Origin: Aspidiotus rigidus
Taxonomy: Eukaryota; Arthropoda; Insecta; Hemiptera; Diaspididae
Length of the DNA stretch: 64,000 nt
Assembly (NCBI GenBank): GCA_035079385.1
Contig: JAVHKY010000027.1
Location: 2,170,001 to 2,234,000, forward strand
Reading direction: 5' to 3'
The notes beneath the pieces are model-generated. The model saw nothing but the letters and a program-made list of their open reading frames with translations. It made no database searches and was not told the origin of the DNA. Positions 61,664-64,000 of the stretch are shown here, piece after piece. Position 1 is the first letter of the stretch. Every line of letters starts with the position of its first letter. A program made the translations under genes and the position numbers.

Positions 61664-61712
61664 CAAGTAGTAGCAGCAGAAGCCAGATGTACTGAATCAT
61701 AACAGATAACGT
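61664..61712 (-). CDS. Leader (signal-peptide) exon, probably of the CUB-domain gene
   Basis: A 49 nt exon lies between a TTTATTTCTTCTGTTTCAG acceptor (first base 61712) and a CTTG|GTAAGT donor (last base 61664). Twelve bases of 5' UTR precede the ATG (61700-61698). It encodes MIQYIWLLLLLL plus the first base of a Gly codon, so it leaves in phase 1. The hydrophobic core is a textbook signal peptide h-region. Joined to 25066 it reads LLLLLLG-SSYVYMQSE. The same phase would also accept secapin-like terminal exons A or B, so assignment to the CUB gene is inference. An upstream 5' UTR exon is expected above 61712. Confidence 0.65.
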
Positions 61713-61840
61713 CTGAAACAGAAGAAATAAAAACACACGCTCGTTATAACGTTTATGGCAATTTTCGGTGTGACGTAACGCGACTTAACGCGCTTTAGTA
61801 TAAATCAAAGTTCGACTATGTTGCGTGTAACGCTCGCCGC

Positions 61841-61845
<5 letters not shown>

Positions 61846-61875
<30 letters not shown>
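61846..61875 (+). repeat. (GT)n microsatellite
   Basis: A pure GT run of about 15 copies, preceded by TGTGC and followed by CGTGT, about 130 bases upstream (minus-strand sense) of the leader exon. Confidence 0.95.
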
Positions 61876-61876
<1 letters not shown>

Positions 61877-61879
61877 GTG

Positions 61880-64000
61880 TAAGAAAACGGCTAGAAAATT
61901 TTTATTATTTTTGGTCTTTCGCCAAATTATTATAAACCGGAGGTCGACTATATAAACATTTATCGTCGTCGCGCCGAGGTTAAGATACTTGCAAATTTTG
62001 CATCATACTTCCTCCACTTCTGTTCGCCTTTAAACTTTTTAGCGCATAATTACTTCTTTGGCACCTCGCTGAAATTTCGATAATGTATTTTCTCCGCATA
62101 TTTAACGCGTATCGATGTTCCATCTTTCAATGGCGATATTACAACCGCTTCATTCAGACGAAACACAGTATTGGTACTGAACATTATTAAAGTGTCCGCA
62201 CTACACACAATAAACTTTCGCAAAATCGGACGTGACATTCGGGCGAAGACAATTTGCGCGATGAACGATCAGTCACCGGTTTTTCTCTTCCTTTTTTCGT
62301 CCGCCGTCGAATTCGATAAGGAAGAAAAGAGGCGACAACGACCAAGTCCAGCGAACAACGTCAACATTCGTATGCTTCTCGCCTTTTTCGCGTACATCAT
62401 TTACCCAACGCGGACGCTTTAATTCGTGTAATACACTCCGTGTTACCACAAAAATACCCGAATAGGGTAAATATTAACTTTCTGTTTGTTCATCGTTCCG
62501 TTACGATAGCGCGACCAGAACACAAATACGTATAGTCAGTTGCCTATTCTCTATACGGAGGTACGGGGAAAAAATTTCACCGAATGCATTCAACATCCAT
62601 TTCACCACTATACACACACAAACGTATTCAGCTTTAACAGCATCTACTCGCGTACATCCTGGACGACGACCACGACCACGACAACGAGGACTAGGACGAA
62701 AATACGATACAAAACAATTTACAAGTAACATTCTCATTCTCGCGCATTCGTACGGTCTTCGTTAACGTGATTTCTTCCAAAAATTCTCCTTCAGTTTGTC
62801 TAGCACTAGTTGCAATTTTAATAATTATTCTTCGCTATACCCTTATTTTGAGTATGAAATTTGATATCGGATTGAATAGTACTTACAGTACGTGTTTACT
62901 CACCCTGCACTCGCTCACCTTTTCTCGTACCATGCATGTGTAAATTCACTCCGGTCGATCTCAGTTTCGTGACCCGGATCGAGAAAGGAGACCTCAGTGA
63001 AAAGACTCTGCCGGAAGAAAGGAAATTAATTCATTTTCGAACATGATCGAGTGAGTTTTTGACCTAGGATTTTTTTTCTTTCAATTGAGACCTGACGTCA
63101 AGGTCTCGTGTAGTTTTCAGTGATTTGGATGGAGTACCATACATTGGTTGCATTTATAACTTATACATAACAGCGGGAAGTTGGGTTCGAATTCAAGTTC
63201 GAGGGTGAACGTCGTGTACAGAAACAAGATTGTATTCCTACCAATCCAGAGAGCTCATGTTTGATTGCACGCGAAAGGTACTAGTGGATCAGTTTTAAAA
63301 TACAAACCTAAAAATCAATGGATCGACCGATCTTCGTATGATCGAAGTACTGTAGAGGAAGAAAATGTTGGCTGTTGAGAAACAAAAATTCAAAATCAAT
63401 TCGAGTGATATAAAGCTTGCGAAGATGTGAAAATAAGCGAGAGTAATGAAGTACTGAACGCGAAAGGAGAAATAGAGAAATTTGATATTTTTCTCGAGTA
63501 AAGATAGTCTGTATGTAGATTATGAAAAATAATTGAAAGAAAGGTGTTTACAAGCACACGCGTGATATTTAGATCACATATAGATATGTACAGTTTTGGG
63601 CCCGTTTTTTTTTTCTTTCTTTCTTTTTTTTTCTCCCATCTTTTTGATATAATGGTGCGAAAATACACGCATATTTAACTAAAAAGAGCAGGTCGTTTAA
63701 CTTTAAAGGGAATATATTCTAGTTTATTTGGACGTTCATAAAAACATTGTAGCATAAATTAAATATCCGATTGCGAAATTAGTACGCTCCGTACGCGCTA
63801 GATAGTTTTTACGGCTGCGAGATGCTTTTTCTCTCTCTCTCTCTCGTACTGTCGTACAATGCACCAGCTATGTACACGAAGGGGTACGTGAACGGCCATA
63901 CTGGTTTTTACCTCTTATTCAAATGTAGGTGGGTACTCGTACCACGGGCGATTCCACATCACGCCACTCAAATTAGCAGCTCTTTGACTCGGTAAAAATA
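61880..64000. other. Upstream flank of the leader exon
   Basis: CpG-rich patches occur at 61750-61850 and 62550-62720, and a CT run at 63831-63844. These could hold the 5' UTR exon and promoter of the minus-strand gene, but I see no decisive TATA box or initiator. Short frames here have no recognisable domain. Confidence 0.35.

Overview
This window is eukaryotic and almost certainly from an insect. It is AT-rich and full of short chance ORFs on both strands, with no bacterial-style gene packing. The genes it holds are split into short exons with GT-AG junctions and long introns. Three things point to Hymenoptera (bee, wasp, ant or sawfly): abundant CpG, several decayed transposon classes common in insects, and two exons encoding a C-terminal Cys-loop that resembles the bee/wasp venom peptide secapin. 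The species cannot be named from the sequence.

The credible genes lie on the minus strand. A short exon at 61712-61664 carries an ATG and a hydrophobic leader, ends in phase 1, and is followed by a good GTAAGT donor. A second exon at 25066-24716 starts in phase 1, reads through a Ser/Thr/Lys-rich linker and enters a CUB domain, then ends in phase 1 at a GTAGGT donor. Joined, they give a natural signal peptide followed by an ectodomain, so most of the window is best read as one roughly 36.6 kb intron of a CUB-domain secreted or membrane protein (perhaps Neto-like). The rest of that gene would lie below position 1 or be unrecognised here. Nested in the intron on the same strand is a secapin-like locus: one leader exon (48332-48161) and two paralogous terminal exons, A (47197-46833) and B (42484-42138). 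Both join to the leader in phase. A TATA box at 50656-50649 is a possible promoter. A three-exon plus-strand gene at 28611-29584, ending in an AATAAA, is internally consistent but unsupported by homology.

By region: 1-1000 holds two unrecognised ORFs. 1-11 kb is mostly featureless apart from a dispersed AT-rich minisatellite (3.4-3.76 kb, 5.3-5.47 kb) and a miRNA-sized hairpin (5748-5806). 11.0-12.1 kb is a decayed Penelope-like element, with a palindrome just beside it. 16.6-17.0 kb is a small terminal-inverted-repeat element. 18.97-19.3 kb is a second Penelope-like 3' end. 19.84-20.1 kb is the SWIM-zinc-finger tail of a MULE-type transposase next to a palindrome. 20.6 and 22.5 kb hold an inverted repeat pair. 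23.02-23.29 kb is a near-perfect 270 bp palindrome. 27.0-28.0 kb is a foldback with a pentamer satellite in one arm. 29.8-30.4 and 45.6-46.25 kb are two copies of one roughly 600 bp repeat. 34.3-34.9 kb is another foldback. 35.4-35.9 kb is a tRNA-derived SINE with intact target-site duplications. 42.7-44.2 kb holds minisatellite plus a LINE (RT/RNase H) relic. 44.86-45.62 kb is a 755 bp terminal-inverted-repeat element. The rest is intronic or intergenic sequence in which I see nothing clear.
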